Shown: positions 38,873 to 48,231, counted from the first letter of the stretch. The stretch is 56,546 nucleotides of DNA from Alphaproteobacteria bacterium (GCA_017307355.1 JAFKFG010000024.1:1-56546); one strand, 5' to 3'. Program-made: numbers and translations. The notes: a model not told the origin generated them from the sequence alone.

Positions 38873-39628
38873 ATGCGGTTCGTCGCATTCCTGATCGCGT
38901 TCCTGTTCTCGGCGCTGCCCGTCATGGCGGCGCCGAGTTTTCCGGCTTTGACCGGGCGAGTGGTGGACGACGCCCATATCCTGTCGGAACAGACCAAAAG
39001 CGATCTCGACCAGAAGCTGGCGGGACTGGAATCCAAGAATTCCCGCCAGCTGGTGGTGGTGACCTTGCCGTCGCTGCAGGGCTATGAGATTTCCGATTAT
39101 GGCTATCAGCTGGGGCGGGCCTGGGGCATCGGCCAGGCCAAGCTGAACAATGGCGTGTTGTTCATCGTCGCGCCCAACGAGCGCAAAGTGCGCATCGAAG
39201 TGGGCTATGGGCTGGAGCCCATTCTCACCGACGCTTTGTCCGAATTGATCATCCAGCAGGCGGTGCTGCCGAGGTTCCGTGCCGGCGATTTCAACGGCGG
39301 GACCGAGGCCGGAGTGGCCGCGCTGATCCAGCAATTGTCGCTCGATCCGTCGGCGGCAGAGGCCAAGGCGGCCGCCGCCGCGCAACAGATGAAAAACCGG
39401 GATGGCAGCGGCGCCAATCCGCTCTCCGTCCTGTTGATCATTCTTTTCGTCTTCATCGCCCTCAGTCGCGTGTTCCGGGGTTTCGGTTTCTGGCCCTTGC
39501 TGTTTTTGGGCGGCATGGGCGGCGGCGGCCGGGGCTATGGCGGCTATGACGGCGGCGGAGGCGGTGGCGGTTGGAGCGGCGGCGGTGGCGGCAGCTTCGG
39601 CGGCGGCGGCGCGTCGGGAAGCTGGTGA
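38873..39628 (+). CDS. TPM-domain protein (YgcG family)
   Basis: Product of 251 aa. Signal peptide (cleavage after VMA, about residue 19), then the TPM domain FPALTGRVVDDAHILSEQTKSDLDQKL, RKVRIEVGYGLEPILTDALS and FNGGTEAGVAALIQQL (about 25-165). One transmembrane helix (about 183-212) and a Gly-rich tail ending GASGSW, the family's characteristic C-terminus. ATG follows the lemA stop with no gap. The last base of its TGA is shared with the next gene's ATG. Confidence 0.92.
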   Translation: MRFVAFLIAFLFSALPVMAAPSFPALTGRVVDDAHILSEQTKSDLDQKLAGLESKNSRQLVVVTLPSLQGYEISDYGYQLGRAWGIGQAKLNNGVLFIVAPNERKVRIEVGYGLEPILTDALSELIIQQAVLPRFRAGDFNGGTEAGVAALIQQLSLDPSAAEAKAAAAAQQMKNRDGSGANPLSVLLIILFVFIALSRVFRGFGFWPLLFLGGMGGGGRGYGGYDGGGGGGGWSGGGGGSFGGGGASGSW

Positions 39629-40311
39629 TGCTGACAAAATCCGATCACGAGCGCATCACCGCGGCGATCACGGAGGTCGAAAGCAAGACCTCGGGCGAGA
39701 TATTCTGCGTTCTGGCGCATGAAGTGTCGCGCTATCGCGAAGTGCCGCTGGCATGGGCCGCCATCGCGGCCCTGGCCGTTCCGCCGGCCTTGGTGCTTTC
39801 CGGGCTGCACCGGCTGGCGATGGTGGATATTTTTTCCAGCTGGACCGACGACAGCGTGCGGGGTGTGGAAGGCCTGATTCTCAGGGCGCTATCGACTTAC
39901 ACATTGCTGCAGGGGGCCATATTCCTCTGCGTGGCGCTGATCGTCGCGCTTCCCCGCGTTCGCCGTTTCGTGACGCCGCAATTCCTCAAGCGTCATCGCG
40001 TGCGCCAGATGGCGCGGCATCATTTCGCCGCGGCCGGCGCGCGGCTTTCCAAGGCCGAGCCGCATATCCTGATTTACGCCTCCCTGTACGACCGCCAGGT
40101 GGAATTGGTGGCGCATCGCGCCATCCATGAAGCGGTGGGCGCGGGGCCCTGGAACGCGGCGGTGGCAGCGGTGATCGATGGGATGAAGGCGGGCAAGCCC
40201 GCGGACGGTTATATCCAGGCGATCGAAATCTGCGGCGAGGCGCTCGCCATGCATTTTCCGCCCAACGGCTCTCCCAGGAACGCCTTTCCGAACAGCGTTT
40301 TGGAAACCTGA
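39628..40311 (+). CDS. TPM-domain membrane protein
   Basis: Product of 227 aa from ATG 39628 (TGATG junction). The N-terminal half of a TPM domain (ERITAAITEVESKTSGEIFCVLAHEVSRYREVPL) is interrupted by two transmembrane segments (about 44-65 and 92-112), after which the domain resumes (HILIYASLYDRQVELVAHRAIHEAVGAGPWNAAV). This split TPM form commonly accompanies LemA and YgcG-type proteins, giving a three-gene unit of unknown function. Confidence 0.85.
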   Translation: MLTKSDHERITAAITEVESKTSGEIFCVLAHEVSRYREVPLAWAAIAALAVPPALVLSGLHRLAMVDIFSSWTDDSVRGVEGLILRALSTYTLLQGAIFLCVALIVALPRVRRFVTPQFLKRHRVRQMARHHFAAAGARLSKAEPHILIYASLYDRQVELVAHRAIHEAVGAGPWNAAVAAVIDGMKAGKPADGYIQAIEICGEALAMHFPPNGSPRNAFPNSVLET

Positions 40312-40350
40312 CAGGCGCGCTAGTCTCCCAGCCTGTTGGAGGGGGAAATC

Positions 40351-40968
40351 ATGTCGCTCACTCATTGGCTGGCGTTTCTGGTCGCGTCCAACCTCTTGCT
40401 CGCCATACCGGGCCCCACGGTGCTGGTGGTGGTGTCCTATGCGCTGGGCCATGGGCGCCGGCCGGCCGCAGCCGTGGTGGCGGGCGTGACTCTGGGCGAT
40501 TTCACCGCCATGACCTGTTCGATGCTGGGCCTGGGCGCGATCCTGGCGGCGTCGGCCTTTGTCTTCACCGGATTGCGCTGGCTGGGCGGCCTTTACCTGA
40601 TTTATCTGGGATACAAGTTGTGGCGCGCCCCGATCGTCACGCCGGATGCTCCGGCCCCCGCCTTGTCGCTGAAGCGCATTTTCGCGCATGCCTATGCGGT
40701 GACCGCGCTCAATCCCAAGAGCATTATTTTCTTTATCGCATTCGTGCCTCAGTTCATCGATACCGCGCGCCCCTTCGCGCCGCAGGTCGTGATCCTGGAA
40801 GCGACATTCGTGGTCATGGCGGGGCTCAATGCCGCGCTGTATGGCTGGCTGGCGTCGAAGGCGCGCGAGAAGTTGAAGAACCCGCGCGTCCAGCGCGCCG
40901 TCAATCGCACCGGCGGCAGCGCATTGATGGGCGCCGGCATACTGGCTCTGGGATGGCGGAATAGCTGA
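40351..40968 (+). CDS. LysE/RhtB-family exporter
   Basis: Product of 205 aa from ATG 40351, with a strong GGAGGGGGA ribosome site. Six hydrophobic helices; the family opening SNLLLAIPGPTVLVVVSYALGHGRR, GLRWLGGLYLIYLGYKLWRA and TALNPKSIIFFIAFVPQFI are present. Likely exports an amino acid or similar small metabolite; substrate unknown. Confidence 0.92.
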   Translation: MSLTHWLAFLVASNLLLAIPGPTVLVVVSYALGHGRRPAAAVVAGVTLGDFTAMTCSMLGLGAILAASAFVFTGLRWLGGLYLIYLGYKLWRAPIVTPDAPAPALSLKRIFAHAYAVTALNPKSIIFFIAFVPQFIDTARPFAPQVVILEATFVVMAGLNAALYGWLASKAREKLKNPRVQRAVNRTGGSALMGAGILALGWRNS

Positions 40969-41074
40969 GTCGCTCGCGGTTTCGTGAGGGAACTTCGCGA
41001 ACCGCTTGTAACAATCCGCAACCATTTCCCATCGGCCGCCGTTACCTTCCGCAGATGTGACGATGGAGCGGCCC

Positions 41075-41248
41075 ATGACCAGGCAATCCATAGCGTTCAG
41101 TGTCCTGGCGATTTGCCTGGCGGTGATGTCCATGTCGATGGCGCCGAGGCCGCTGCCGCCGATTGCTTCCCAGCCGACCGCATCATCCATAGCGCCGATC
41201 CATGCTCTGACCGGCGTGGCGTTTCACGCCGTATCGGGGCCTTTTTAG
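41075..41248 (+). CDS. possible small exported/membrane peptide
   Basis: Product of 57 aa from ATG 41075 (GGAG seven bases upstream); ATG 41063 or 41057 would add up to six residues. A hydrophobic segment (IAFSVLAICLAVMSMSMA) then a Pro/Ala/Ser-rich tail. Its stop lies within the loop of a GGGGCCT/AGGCCCC hairpin (41236-41253). Signal-like N-terminus and ribosome site support it modestly; it could be spurious. Confidence 0.35.
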   Translation: MTRQSIAFSVLAICLAVMSMSMAPRPLPPIASQPTASSIAPIHALTGVAFHAVSGPF

Positions 41249-41284
41249 GCCCCCACATTCTCCGACGCTGCGAATAGCCTTCAT

Positions 41285-41313
41285 TTGAACAGACCGGTGC
41301 CCCCATGCTAGGT
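41285..41313 (+). promoter_or_regulatory. promoter of tRNA-Thr
   Basis: TTGAAC (41285-41290), 17 bases, CTAGGT (41308-41313), about 20 bases before the mature tRNA 5' end; the pattern suits alphaproteobacterial stable-RNA promoters, which tolerate a C at the first -10 position. Confidence 0.5.
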
Positions 41314-41333
41314 GCTTTGCCGTCGGGCGAAAC

Positions 41334-41409
<76 letters not shown>

Positions 41410-41428
41410 GGCGCCGCGAGGGGCTTTC

Positions 41429-42229
41429 GTGTTCTTCACGCTTTCCAAAATCCTGGTGCCGCTGCAGAGCCCAAGCGACCTTCTGCTTCTGATCTTAATT
41501 CTGGGCATGATTTGCACCTGGTTCGCGTCATGGCGGCGTCTGGGGATCCTGCTGGTCAGCGGCGCGACAATCGCCTTGCTGCTGACAATTCTCTTGCCCG
41601 TTTCCGCTTGGCTGTCGGGGCCGCTCGAGGATCGCTTTCCCCGGCCGGTCGTCCTGCCGCAGCATGTCGATGGCATCATCGTTCTGGGAGGTGCGGTGGA
41701 TCAGACCACCACCCAGCGGCGAGGATTGCCGTCGCTCAATTCCGAAGCCGAGCGAATGACCGAGTTCGTCCGGCTGGCCAAATTATATCCCGACGCGCGG
41801 CTGGTTTTCAGCGGCGGCTCGGGCTTGTTGCGTGCCAGGGCAGGCGACCTCAACGAAGCGGATGTGGCGAAGCTGTTTTTCACCCAGCAAGGGCTCGATC
41901 CGGCCCGTGTAATTTTCGAAAATCGCTCCCGCAACACCTATGAGAATGTCCTTTTCACCAAGGCCCTGGTGAAACCAGGGCCCGATCAGACCTGGCTGCT
42001 GGTTTCGGCCGCACAGGCCATGCCAAGAACGATGGGGATTTTCCGCAAGCTGGGCTGGCCCGTTGTGGCGATCTCGGTTGCATATAAATCGGACGCTCCC
42101 CACAGCTATTATCTTGGCGACAATCTGCGCGAAATGGATCGCGCGGTTCACGAGTGGTTGGGACTTCTGGTCTATCGCGTGACGGGAAAGACGGATGCGC
42201 TGTTCCCGGCCCCCATCCAGAGCAAGTGA
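41429..42229 (+). CDS. YdcF/ElyC-like DUF218 membrane protein
   Basis: Product of 266 aa from GTG 41429 (GAGGGG upstream), 20 bases after the tRNA. Two N-terminal transmembrane helices (about 15-30 and 36-58) precede a DUF218 domain: HVDGIIVLGGAVDQ, LYPDARLVFSGGSG, FENRSRNTYENVLFTKALV and WLLVSAAQAMPRTMGIFRKLGW. Relatives (ElyC, SanA) affect envelope polysaccharide assembly; exact role unknown. Confidence 0.88.
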   Translation: MFFTLSKILVPLQSPSDLLLLILILGMICTWFASWRRLGILLVSGATIALLLTILLPVSAWLSGPLEDRFPRPVVLPQHVDGIIVLGGAVDQTTTQRRGLPSLNSEAERMTEFVRLAKLYPDARLVFSGGSGLLRARAGDLNEADVAKLFFTQQGLDPARVIFENRSRNTYENVLFTKALVKPGPDQTWLLVSAAQAMPRTMGIFRKLGWPVVAISVAYKSDAPHSYYLGDNLREMDRAVHEWLGLLVYRVTGKTDALFPAPIQSK

Positions 42230-42346
42230 CCTGCCCCGGGCAGCCTCCATATCCGGCTGATCCGGCGGGGCGGGCCGCCCCCTCGCTTCCCGGCGCGTCC
42301 CCTTGTATGAGGGACCGGCCGCCACCCGAAGCACAGTCCTATTGCC

Positions 42347-44071
42347 ATGAAACGCGTTCTGATCTCTTCCGCCATCCCCTCCGTCAACGGGGTCAAGCAT
42401 CTGGGCAATCTGGTGGGCTCGATGCTGCCAGCAGACATTTTCGCCCGGTTCTGCCGGGCGCGGGGTTACGACACGATGGCGGTCTGCGCCACCGACGAGC
42501 ATGGCGCGCCCATCGAATTGGCGGCGCTGGAGGAAGGCGTGCCGGTGGCCGAATATTGCGCCAAATGGCACCAGGTCCAGCGCGAGCTCGGCGAGAAGTT
42601 CGGACTGAGCTGGGACAATTTCGGCCGTTCCTCGTCCAGCCAGAACCGCGAATTGACCCTGCATTTCGCTCGCCAGCTTTGGAAGAACGGGCTCTTGGAG
42701 TTGCGCACCACCAAACAGGCCTATTCCGCCACGGACGGACGTTTCTTGCCCGACCGCTATGTGATCGGCACCTGTCCGCATTGCGGCTATGACCGGGCCC
42801 GGGGCGATCAATGCGAGAATTGCACCCGCATCCTGGATCCCATCGATCTGATAAATCCCCGCTCGGCCGTGTCGGGCGCGCATGACATCGAGATCCGCGA
42901 TTCCACGCATCTGTTCCTCAAGCAGTCCCAGTTCAGCGATCAGCTGCGCAGCTGGATCGACAGCCACAAGCAGGAATGGCCCCTGATCGTCACGTCGATT
43001 GCCTATAAGTGGCTGGACGAGGGGCTGCAGGATCGCGGCATCACGCGCGATCTGGAATGGGGCTTTCCCGTGCCCGACGACATCGCGGACGGCAAGCTCA
43101 AGGGCAAGGTCTTCTACGTCTGGTTCGACGCGCCCATCGAATATATCGCCGCCACCAAGGAGTGGGCCGATAAGAACGGCAAGGGCGACGCCTGGCGCAG
43201 CTGGTGGTTCGGCGAGGAGGCCAAGGACGTCACCTATTGGGAATTCATGGGCAAGGACAATGTGCCGTTCCACACCATCATCTTCCCCGCCATGATCATG
43301 GGCACGGGCGAGCCTTGGAAGAAAGTGGATCGCCTCAAGGGCTTCAATTACCTCAATTACGATGGCGGCAAATTCTCCACCTCGCAGCATCGCGGCATCT
43401 TCATGGACACCGCGCTGGATGTGGCCCCCGCCGATTACTGGCGTTACTATCTGACCGCCAACGCGCCTGAGGGCTCGGATTCCAATTTCACCTGGGAGCA
43501 GTTCGCGGGCACGGTGAATAAGGACCTGGCCGACGTGCTGGGCAATTTCGTCAACCGGGTGACGAAATTCTGCGCCGCGCGTTTCGACGGCAAGGTGCCG
43601 GGCGAAGGCGCCTATGGCGAGGAAGAGCATGCCCTGATCGCGGAAATGGACCGGCGTGTCGCTCAGTATACGGACTATCTCGAGGCCGCCGAGTTCCGCA
43701 AGGCGATGGGCGAATTGCGGGCGATCTGGGTGGCGGGCAATGAATATCTGACCAAGGCCGCGCCTTGGACCCATATCAAGACCGACCGCGAGCGGGCCGC
43801 GGTGGGCGTGCGCATGGGCCTTAATCTGGTGCATCAATTCGCGCATCTCACCTGGCCGGTGATGCCGGTGATGGCCAGGAAGATCCATGAAGCGATCCAA
43901 CCGATCGCCGGGGATGGCGCCGTCATCCCTTGGCCGGATCAGCCCATGGCCAAGGCGCTGGACGAATTGGAGCCGGGCCAGACCATCCATCCGCCCGAAG
44001 TGCTGTTCGCCAAGATCGCGGACGAGCAGATCGCGGAGTGGAAGACCCGATTTGGGGGAACGGAGGGCTAG
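42347..44071 (+). CDS. metG: methionyl-tRNA synthetase, zinc-knuckle type
   Basis: Class I synthetase of 574 aa. The HIGH motif is HLGN (residues 18-21), a four-Cys zinc knuckle C143/C146/C156/C159 (CPHCGYDRARGDQCENC) is inserted, and the KMSKS loop is KFSTS (342-346). The anticodon-binding helical domain follows (VNKDLADVLGNFVNRVTKF). No C-terminal EMAP tRNA-binding domain. The KFSTS loop is unusual compared with the KMSKS of most bacterial enzymes and suggests a divergent lineage. Charges tRNA with Met for initiation and elongation. Confidence 0.95.
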   Translation: MKRVLISSAIPSVNGVKHLGNLVGSMLPADIFARFCRARGYDTMAVCATDEHGAPIELAALEEGVPVAEYCAKWHQVQRELGEKFGLSWDNFGRSSSSQNRELTLHFARQLWKNGLLELRTTKQAYSATDGRFLPDRYVIGTCPHCGYDRARGDQCENCTRILDPIDLINPRSAVSGAHDIEIRDSTHLFLKQSQFSDQLRSWIDSHKQEWPLIVTSIAYKWLDEGLQDRGITRDLEWGFPVPDDIADGKLKGKVFYVWFDAPIEYIAATKEWADKNGKGDAWRSWWFGEEAKDVTYWEFMGKDNVPFHTIIFPAMIMGTGEPWKKVDRLKGFNYLNYDGGKFSTSQHRGIFMDTALDVAPADYWRYYLTANAPEGSDSNFTWEQFAGTVNKDLADVLGNFVNRVTKFCAARFDGKVPGEGAYGEEEHALIAEMDRRVAQYTDYLEAAEFRKAMGELRAIWVAGNEYLTKAAPWTHIKTDRERAAVGVRMGLNLVHQFAHLTWPVMPVMARKIHEAIQPIAGDGAVIPWPDQPMAKALDELEPGQTIHPPEVLFAKIADEQIAEWKTRFGGTEG

Positions 44072-44086
44072 GGCAGGAGCGCCGCT

Positions 44087-44821
44087 TTACGCCGACGCTT
44101 CCGCGTTCAGCCGTTCCCAGCCATTGGCGCCCAAGGCTTCCAGGGGCGCGAAGCGGGACTTGTAGTCCATCTTCTCGGAATCGCGCACCCAATAGCCCAG
44201 ATAGACGTAAGACAATCCCCGCGCCTTCGCCGCTTCGACATGATCCAGGATCATGTGGGTGCCCAGGCTCCTGGCATCCTCGCCGGGATGGAAGAAGGAA
44301 TAGACCATCGACAGCCCGTCGCGCAGCACATCGCTCAGCGCCGCCGCCAGCAAGGTGCCGTCGGGGCGCCGATATTCCACGATGTGGGTATTGACCGGCG
44401 TTTCCTCGACCATGGCGACATAGTCGAACAGGCCCATATCACTCATGCCGCCGCCGGAATGGCGTGAATCCAGATAGGTGCGCAGCAGCGCGAATTGCTC
44501 GCGCGTCGCCTCCGCCGGAACCGAGGCGCGCGTCAGATCGGTATTGCGCCGGCCGATGCGTTTCTGGCTGCGACTGGGGGCAAATTCGCCGGCCACGATC
44601 CGCACCGAGACGCACGCATTACAGCCCTCGCAAGCGGGGCGATAGGCGATGGATTGGCTGCGGCGGAAGCCGGAATGGGTGAGCGCTTCGGAAAGCGGCT
44701 GGGCCAAGGTGCCGGTGAGGCGGGCAAAAACCTTGCGCTCCACCCGACCCGGCAGATAGGGGCAAGGCCCCCCCGGCGTGAGGAAAAATTGCGGAACGCG
44801 TGTGTTGCGCTGGTCGGTCAC
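44087..44821 (-). CDS. bpt: aspartate/glutamate leucyltransferase (Bpt, ATE family)
   Basis: Transfers Leu from Leu-tRNA to N-terminal acidic residues, marking proteins for ClpS/ClpAP degradation; 244 aa from GTG 44821. ATE N-domain: CPYLPGRVERKVFARL, SGFRRSQSIAYRPACEGCNACVSVRI (Cys cluster), and C-domain TLLAAALSDVLRDGLSMVYSFFHP with YVYLGYWVRDSEKMDYKSRFAPLE. Convergent with metG. Assignment to Bpt rather than arginyl transfer follows the bacterial subfamily. Confidence 0.92.
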   Translation of the reverse strand: MTDQRNTRVPQFFLTPGGPCPYLPGRVERKVFARLTGTLAQPLSEALTHSGFRRSQSIAYRPACEGCNACVSVRIVAGEFAPSRSQKRIGRRNTDLTRASVPAEATREQFALLRTYLDSRHSGGGMSDMGLFDYVAMVEETPVNTHIVEYRRPDGTLLAAALSDVLRDGLSMVYSFFHPGEDARSLGTHMILDHVEAAKARGLSYVYLGYWVRDSEKMDYKSRFAPLEALGANGWERLNAEASA

Positions 44822-44902
44822 GAGTCAATTATGACGGCGCCCCACCGCCGCGCAAGAAAATACCCGTATTAAAGTATATGGGTTTGGGCGCTTTTCGACG
44901 TT

Positions 44903-45796
44903 TTACAGGGTATGCCCGGGCGGGGTTGGTGGCGCCTCGCGCAACAGCACGATGGACAGCCTGCGATTGGCGGAGGCGCTGGGGTCTTCCGGCAAAAGCG
45001 GTTCGGACGCGGCCTTGCCCGCGACCTCATAGATTCGGTCCGACCCCAGGCCGCCGGCCTGCAGCAAAGCGCGGGCCGCATTGGCGCGGGCCGACGACAA
45101 CTCCCAGGCCGCGCCGTCGGCGGATGCGTCATTGCCGCCGGTATGGCCGCTGATCGAGACGCGGTTGGGCAGGGTGTCGATTACCTGGCCCACGGCCGCG
45201 AGCAGCTTCTTGGTATAGGGCATCGGTTCGTTGCTGCCCTGCTGGAACATCGGCCGCCCGTCCTGGTCGACCAACTGGATGCGCAGTCCCTGGGGCGTCT
45301 GCTCCAGCATCACCTGATGGGACAGGTTGGCGATGTCGGGGTTGTTCTGGATGGACTGGCGGATGGCTTCGGCGGCATGGGCGAATTCCCCGTCCTGCGC
45401 CTTGCTGACATTCTGCGTGCTGCTGTTCTGGTCATTGCCGGTGGCGCCCCCGGTCATGCCGCTGGCCAGCGACTTCACGGGCGAGGCGGGTGAGGGCGGC
45501 GATTGCTTCTGCATCACCGACTGGGCGCCGCCGGCATGGGCCGATTCCTCACCCATCACCTTGCCGCCCAAGACGCCGCCGGACCCGGAAACGGTCTGGG
45601 CGATCGATTGGGGCGCGAAATAGTCGGCGATGCCGCGCTTCTGCTCCGGGGTGGTGGTATTGATCAGCCACATCAGGAGGAAGAAGGCCATCATTGCGGT
45701 CACGAAGTCCGCATAGGCCACTTTCCAGGCGCCGCCATGATGGCCGCCATGCCCGCCCTTTTTGATGCGTTTGATAATGACCGTACCGTCGGCCAT
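44903..45796 (-). CDS. motB: flagellar motor stator protein MotB
   Basis: Product of 297 aa. Basic, His/Gly-rich cytoplasmic N-terminus, one transmembrane helix with the proton-carrying D30 in KVAYADFVTAMMAFFLLMWLIN, a plug/linker region and a C-terminal OmpA-like peptidoglycan-binding domain (NRVSISGHTGGNDA ... LSSARANAARALL). motA is not adjacent, so stator genes are split. A GGAACGG/CCGTTCC hairpin (45822-45843) lies just upstream of the start. Confidence 0.93.
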   Translation of the reverse strand: MADGTVIIKRIKKGGHGGHHGGAWKVAYADFVTAMMAFFLLMWLINTTTPEQKRGIADYFAPQSIAQTVSGSGGVLGGKVMGEESAHAGGAQSVMQKQSPPSPASPVKSLASGMTGGATGNDQNSSTQNVSKAQDGEFAHAAEAIRQSIQNNPDIANLSHQVMLEQTPQGLRIQLVDQDGRPMFQQGSNEPMPYTKKLLAAVGQVIDTLPNRVSISGHTGGNDASADGAAWELSSARANAARALLQAGGLGSDRIYEVAGKAASEPLLPEDPSASANRRLSIVLLREAPPTPPGHTL

Positions 45797-45922
45797 GCTC
45801 CACCACCCGATCGACCTGGCCGGAACGGTCTTTTTGCCGTTCCTGTACCGGAATTACCCAGCCGCGATCATGCATGGCGGGACTTAACCGAGTATGAAGC
45901 GGGGCCTGATTAGGGTTAGCCT

Positions 45923-46405
45923 ATGCCGATGGATTCCCGTGCTTTTCGTGATGCCTTGGGCCGCTTTCCCACCGGCGTGGCCGTGGTGACGGCGGCCGGA
46001 GCCGATAGCCATTTCGGGATCACGGTTAATTCCTTCACATCCGTTTCGCTCGACCCGCCGCTTCTTCTGTGGTGCATGGACCGGCGCTCCCGCCGCCATG
46101 ACGTTTTCGTCAAAGCTTCGGGCTTCACGGTGAGTATTCTTGGTACGGATCATAAGGACGTGTCGGCGCGGCTGGCCCGTCCCGGCGAACATTCCCTGGA
46201 TGACATCGCGCTGATCGACACCGAGCTTGGTCCGCCGGCGCTGGCGGACTCGCTGGCGATTTTCGAATGCGCCGCGGAGAAGAAAATAGACGCGGGGGAT
46301 CACACGATTCTGTTGGGCCGGGTTTTGCGCTTTTCCTGCCCATCGGCGTCCGCGCCGCTGGTCTTCTTCCGTGGCAAATATAGCGCGCTCGATCAGAACG
46401 GTTAA
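45923..46405 (+). CDS. flavin reductase-like FMN-binding protein
   Basis: Product of 160 aa: FRDALGRFPTGVAVVTAAG, then FGITVNSFTSVSLDPPLLLWCMDRRS (FMN-binding) and HTILLGRVLRFSC with the conserved beta-barrel end. Supplies reduced flavin to a monooxygenase or reduces another acceptor; no partner gene nearby. Divergent from motB. Confidence 0.9.
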   Translation: MPMDSRAFRDALGRFPTGVAVVTAAGADSHFGITVNSFTSVSLDPPLLLWCMDRRSRRHDVFVKASGFTVSILGTDHKDVSARLARPGEHSLDDIALIDTELGPPALADSLAIFECAAEKKIDAGDHTILLGRVLRFSCPSASAPLVFFRGKYSALDQNG

Positions 46406-46459
46406 ATTTACGGATTATTGTTTTTCCGTAGTCCTTTGATTTCTGCGCGGGCCCTTCCG

Positions 46460-46499
46460 CTGTCACATCACTGTCATGCAACCGTCATCGTCCTGTAGC
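46460..46499 (+). promoter_or_regulatory. Pho box, four 11-bp-spaced repeats
   Basis: CTGTCAC (46460), CTGTCAT (46471), CCGTCAT (46482) and CTGTAGC (46493) start exactly 11 bases apart, separated by 4-base spacers. The first two match the PhoB consensus CTGTCAT-N4-CTGTCAT almost perfectly. Sits 65 bases upstream of the porin gene with TGCGAT (46507-46512) as a possible -10. Predicts induction by phosphate starvation. Confidence 0.88.
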
Positions 46500-46563
46500 G
46501 GCCCACTGCGATGGAGCCCGCGCGCGAATTTGCGCGGCCATTTCAAAGGGACGTTGGACGAAA

Positions 46564-48231
46564 ATGGGGAAATTTGGATTGATGGCCGGCACGGCCGCCA
46601 TCGCGCTGCTTACGGCTTCCAGTGCACAGGCTGCGGTTGGCAAGAGTGACACCGCCACCAAGGACAACGGCGCCGCCACGGTCGTTTCGGGCCAGGTTCA
46701 AACGGCGCAGAACACCATGTCCTCGCAGGGCAGCGCCGCCACGACCGCCGATCTGGAAGCGCGCGTCCGCGCGCTGGAAGAATCGCTGGCTACCCGCGAC
46801 GAGCGCGCCCAGTCGGATCGCACGCGCCTCTCGACCCTGGAACAGCAGTATAACTACGCGTCCTGGACCTTCGATAACGGCCGCCCGGTGATCGCGACCG
46901 GCGACGGTCGCTTCACCATGGGCGTTCGCGTCCGCTTCCAGTCCGACTTCGCCGCCTTCAGCCAGGACTCGACGCATCCCGCCGGCTTCGCCGGTCCGTC
47001 GGACCTGTCCAGCGGCGCGGTCGTCCGCCGCGCTTATTTCGGCGTGGAAGGCAAGGCCTATAACGATTTCGCTTACGAATTCCGTCTGAATGCCGGCGGC
47101 TCCAACGGCGGCAGCGCCGGCGCGTCGGGCGTTCCGGCTGCGGGCGAAGGCGATCCGCTGCTCAACAAGGCCGTGGTGACCTACACCGGCATCCCGAACT
47201 GGCACTTCAACGTCGGCATCATCGAACCGGCCTTCATGTTCGAAGGCACCACATCCTCCGCGTCGCTGATGTTCCTGGAGCGTCCGGAAATCGACAATAT
47301 CGCGGCCGATACTTTCGGCGCCGGCGACTCGCGTCGCGGCATTGAAATCGGCTGGGCCAAGACCGACGCGCTCTGGGCGGGCGACAATCTCACCGCCACG
47401 GCGACCTTCAGCGGCCAGAAGACCGGCAGCAGCGCCAACCATGGCAATGGCGGCGACGAGAATACCCAGGTGCTGGGCCGCATCACCGAGCGCCTGTGGA
47501 CCAATGGTCTTTCCAACATTCAGGTCGGCGTCAGCGGCGCCAAGGTCCTCAACAGCGGCAGCACCACCGGCGCCGGCGGCGGCAGCCAGGCGATCAATCT
47601 TCAGGACCGTCCGGAAGTGCGCGTCGACGGCACGCGCTTGATCTCGACCGGCGGCATCGCGGCCAAGACCGCCGATATGTTCGCGGTCGATCTGGGCGGC
47701 AATATCGACAACTTCTTCCTGGGCGGCGAATACGCCCAGTTCACGCTGGACCGCCAGTGCGGCGCCATCACGGCGGCGAATAACGCGGTTTGCGCCAGTT
47801 CCACCTCCGTGATCGATCATCCCACCTTCTCCGGCTGGTACGTGGAAGGTTCCTGGATCATCACCGGCGAAACCAAGGCCTATTCGCCCAGCGCCATCAA
47901 CAACGAAGTCGGCGGCTTCAACGCTCCGGTGCCCTCGCGTCCTTTCTCCTTCTCGGGCGATTCCTGGGGCGCTTTCGAACTGGTGGCGCGTTATTCCAAC
48001 ACCGACCTCAACTGGCATACCAATCAAGCCGCCAGCACCTCGCAGCTGGCTGGCGTTCTGGGCGGCCAGGAACAGGTCATTGCGCTGGGCCTCAACTGGT
48101 ATCTCAACCGCAATGTGCGCATCATGATCGACGACAATATCATCAAGGTGAAGAAGGGCACCGCCGCGATCCCCAATCGCGACGGCCAGGACATCAACGT
48201 GATCGGCGTCCGCCTGCAATTCGCCAACTGA
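46564..48231 (+). CDS. phosphate-selective porin (OprP/OprO-like)
   Basis: Product of 555 aa. Signal peptide with cleavage after AQA (about residue 23), a coiled-coil segment (about 60-98: TTADLEARVRALEESLATRD), then a beta-barrel with alternating motifs (RFTMGVRVRFQSDFAAF, VRRAYFGVEGKAYNDFAYEFRL, TVTYTGIPNWHF-type strands) and a C-terminal strand NVIGVRLQFAN. The N-terminal coiled coil may drive trimerisation. Lies directly behind a Pho box and before pstS, so it likely imports phosphate across the outer membrane under starvation. Confidence 0.9.
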   Translation: MGKFGLMAGTAAIALLTASSAQAAVGKSDTATKDNGAATVVSGQVQTAQNTMSSQGSAATTADLEARVRALEESLATRDERAQSDRTRLSTLEQQYNYASWTFDNGRPVIATGDGRFTMGVRVRFQSDFAAFSQDSTHPAGFAGPSDLSSGAVVRRAYFGVEGKAYNDFAYEFRLNAGGSNGGSAGASGVPAAGEGDPLLNKAVVTYTGIPNWHFNVGIIEPAFMFEGTTSSASLMFLERPEIDNIAADTFGAGDSRRGIEIGWAKTDALWAGDNLTATATFSGQKTGSSANHGNGGDENTQVLGRITERLWTNGLSNIQVGVSGAKVLNSGSTTGAGGGSQAINLQDRPEVRVDGTRLISTGGIAAKTADMFAVDLGGNIDNFFLGGEYAQFTLDRQCGAITAANNAVCASSTSVIDHPTFSGWYVEGSWIITGETKAYSPSAINNEVGGFNAPVPSRPFSFSGDSWGAFELVARYSNTDLNWHTNQAASTSQLAGVLGGQEQVIALGLNWYLNRNVRIMIDDNIIKVKKGTAAIPNRDGQDINVIGVRLQFAN

